This document shows positions 45,735-46,688 of a stretch of DNA of 46,688 bases, in pieces. The stretch lies in contig JAEUQA010000024.1 of NCBI GenBank assembly GCA_016789845.1, forward strand, positions 1 through 46,688, in the 5' to 3' direction. This DNA is from Chromatiales bacterium (GTDB lineage: Bacteria; Pseudomonadota; Gammaproteobacteria; Steroidobacterales; GCA-2729495). Made by a program: the position numbers and the translations under genes. Position 1 is the stretch's first letter. Every line of letters starts with the position of its first letter. The notes under the pieces are model-generated. The model saw only the letters and a list, made by a program, of their open reading frames with translations, made no database searches and was not told the origin of the DNA.

Positions 45735-46256
45735 TCACCCGTCCCGGCGCCAGATCTGCCGTGGCGCGTACCCGTGCCTGCGGAGAAAGTGCTCCGTGTA
45801 GACCACGCGATCGGGATCCAGCCGCATCAGAAGGCCCTGGGGCGGTCCGTTAGCCAGTGACCGACCAACCTCGAAGGACGACGCCGGCCACTTGAAGACC
45901 TCCATGCCCCGCTGCCACTCAGGCGTACCCACCTCGAGCAGCTTCGCCTGGCCGAACAGCTGCGCGCCCATCGTGCAGGCCCAGCCGGCCATGGGGTTCA
46001 TGACGGCAAAGGACACCCGCGGGTCACGCTGCATCGCCTTCAGCTTGGGGCTGTTGGGCTGCGGAAAGATGTAGACCGAGAGCACGTCGGCGTAGAACTC
46101 CACGGGACTGCCGATCGGCCCGTCCTTGCCAATGGTCGACAGGACCCCGATGTTGGTCATCGTCAGCACCCGTTCAATGCGCTCCTCGAGCAGCTCCCGG
46201 GGATAGGGCGTCTTGGGCCAGTTGGCCGGTTCGAGCCAGGGATGTGCAGCACTCAT
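45735..46256 (-). CDS. Pyridoxamine 5'-phosphate oxidase-fold (PNPOx-like) flavoprotein
   Basis: 173 aa split-barrel protein. It begins SAAHPWLEPANWPKTPYPRE. The fold core is visible as TNIGVLSTIGKDGPIGSPVE, LSVYIFPQPNSPKLKAMQRD and PRVSFAVMNPMAGWACTMGA, then GQAKLLEVGTPEW. Members bind FMN, F420 or haem. With six LLM enzymes in the window, a flavin or F420 role is tempting but unproven. ATG 46256 follows AAGGGGGAA. The open frame upstream is low-complexity and rejected. Confidence 0.82.
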   Translation of the reverse strand: MSAAHPWLEPANWPKTPYPRELLEERIERVLTMTNIGVLSTIGKDGPIGSPVEFYADVLSVYIFPQPNSPKLKAMQRDPRVSFAVMNPMAGWACTMGAQLFGQAKLLEVGTPEWQRGMEVFKWPASSFEVGRSLANGPPQGLLMRLDPDRVVYTEHFLRRHGYAPRQIWRRDG

Positions 46257-46342
46257 GACGGGTTCCCCCTTGTTTCCAGACCCGATTATGCCCACCGCCG
46301 CCCGCCCGGGGGCGGCCACCGGCGGGCCTGACCACCTGCCGC

Positions 46343-46370
46343 TTGACTTGCGCCCCAGTTGAAATATCTT
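46343..46370 (+). promoter_or_regulatory. Sigma-70-type promoter for the small C-terminal gene
   Basis: TTGACT (46343-46348) and TATCTT (46365-46370) are 16 bp apart, 36 nt before the ATG of the small gene at 46406. Confidence 0.55.
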
Positions 46371-46405
46371 TCGCCCGAAACCGGCTGGCCACAGGATCAT
46401 CCGCG

Positions 46406-46621
46406 ATGGCGAAGCGCGAAGCAGACTCTGGCGACTACCAGTGGGAAAACCCGGAAGAGGCAGCGGAGGCCGAGGAATCGGCGGCTGAATTCCAGCAGTC
46501 CTCCGCGGCACCCACCCCCAGGCCGGGATTCCACCTGATCGCCGCCCGCAAGATCGAGGAGGCCCGGGAGCGCCGGGCACTGCGCAAGGCGCTCGAGGAC
46601 TTCGACGACTACGACGTGTAG
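46406..46621 (+). CDS. Small acidic protein, possibly PA3496-like
   Basis: 71 aa. A Glu/Ala-rich N-terminal half (AKREADSGDYQWENPEEAAE) is followed by a conserved-looking helix, ARKIEEARERRALRKALEDF then DDY. The R-x-I-E-x-x-x-E-x-x-x-L-x-x-x-L-x-D-F pattern is like the small PA3496-type proteins of gammaproteobacteria; this assignment is tentative. Its stop is the TAG of a REP. Confidence 0.65.
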   Translation: MAKREADSGDYQWENPEEAAEAEESAAEFQQSSAAPTPRPGFHLIAARKIEEARERRALRKALEDFDDYDV

Positions 46622-46640
46622 GGGCGCCGCCCGGCGCGAC
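46618..46640 (+). repeat. REP element, supplies stop codon
   Basis: Begins GTAGGGGCGCCGCCCGGCGC. Its TAG (46619-46621) ends the small acidic protein. It is followed at once by the 20-base core shared with the other window end. Confidence 0.85.
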
Positions 46641-46688
46641 CGACCTCCCGCGAGAATCGAGTCCGCGAGTCTCGAGCGGGAGGGCGGT
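46641..46688. repeat. REP-associated composite repeat, right window end
   Basis: Contains GAATCGAGTCCGCGAGTCTC (46654-46673) within an imperfect palindrome, CCTCCCGCGAGA paired with TCTCGAGCGGGAGG. It is the same composite as at 1-40 and inside 16053-16152, and is cut by the window edge. Confidence 0.75.

Noticed and set aside
1..46688. CRISPR array or retron/defence island
   Set aside because: The repeats are dispersed, palindromic and on gene boundaries, not regularly spaced. No cas, reverse transcriptase, nuclease or toxin-antitoxin gene was recognised.
1..46688. RAYT or other transposase gene for the repeats
   Set aside because: None of the translated genes shows the Y1/HUH motif (H-x-H and Tyr) or a DDE transposase; any mobilising enzyme must lie outside the window.
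1..46688. tRNA, rRNA or riboswitch
   Set aside because: No cloverleaf, rRNA core or known riboswitch consensus was seen by eye; gaps are all shorter than 300 bp.

Overview
The window is a GC-rich, gene-dense bacterial segment of about 47 genes. It has no rRNA, tRNA, CRISPR array or integrase that I could recognise. The gene families (ArfB, UbiC-like chorismate lyase, DUF1244, DUF486, OmpA, TonB-dependent receptor, class A acid phosphatase) and the many GTAG-type REP palindromes suggest a gammaproteobacterium. I cannot name the genus. The same 20-base repeat core lies at the first and last bases, so the window may be a whole contig whose assembly stopped in repeats at both ends.

Layout. 0.06-4.1 kb: a large secreted delta-60/Cys-repeat protein, then arfB. 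4.2-6.1 kb: two LLM-class flavin oxidoreductases. 6.2-7.4 kb: a pair of membrane-anchored coiled-coil proteins. 7.5-16.1 kb: two PQQ dehydrogenases of identical length flanking a UbiC-like lyase, a double alpha/beta-hydrolase and two paralogous outer-membrane barrels. 16.3-19.3 kb: a lone prepilin-like protein and a DUF5666/DUF6502 pair. 19.3-26 kb: MDR reductase, DUF1838, NQO-like flavoprotein, lipoprotein, DUF1244, TPR protein and membrane protein. 26-30.9 kb: aldehyde dehydrogenase coupled to an FAD monooxygenase, an MFS carrier and a GST. 30.9-35.8 kb: a metalloprotease-like protein, DUF486, three LLM oxidoreductases and an acid phosphatase. 35.8-41.6 kb: Asp-box propeller, TonB receptor, TlpA-like thioredoxin, AztD-like propeller and cytochrome c. 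41.6-46.6 kb: a sixth LLM enzyme, a sulfatase-modifying-factor-like protein, a second MFS carrier, a PNPOx-fold protein and small proteins.

Functional theme. Oxidoreductases dominate: six LLM enzymes, two PQQ dehydrogenases, FAD monooxygenase, ALDH, MDR and NQO. Two MFS carriers, a GST and a TonB receptor accompany them. This fits uptake and oxidative breakdown of organic compounds, but no substrate can be read from sequence.

The most unusual feature is the repeat landscape. Sixteen REP copies and two families of long near-perfect palindromes (A: core GGGGACATGCCT, four copies; B: core AAAAGGTACCGGACAC, two copies) sit exactly on gene boundaries. Nine genes end with the TAG of a REP GTAG box and four more end on the TAG at the edge of a family-A palindrome. 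One palindrome supplies both the stop of one gene and the start of the next. Family-B palindromes fill the space up to within a few bases of start codons. REPs also encode part of a signal peptide, an internal insertion in an LLM enzyme and protein C-termini. This boundary-seeking, protein-shaping repeat system is my main candidate for something undescribed.
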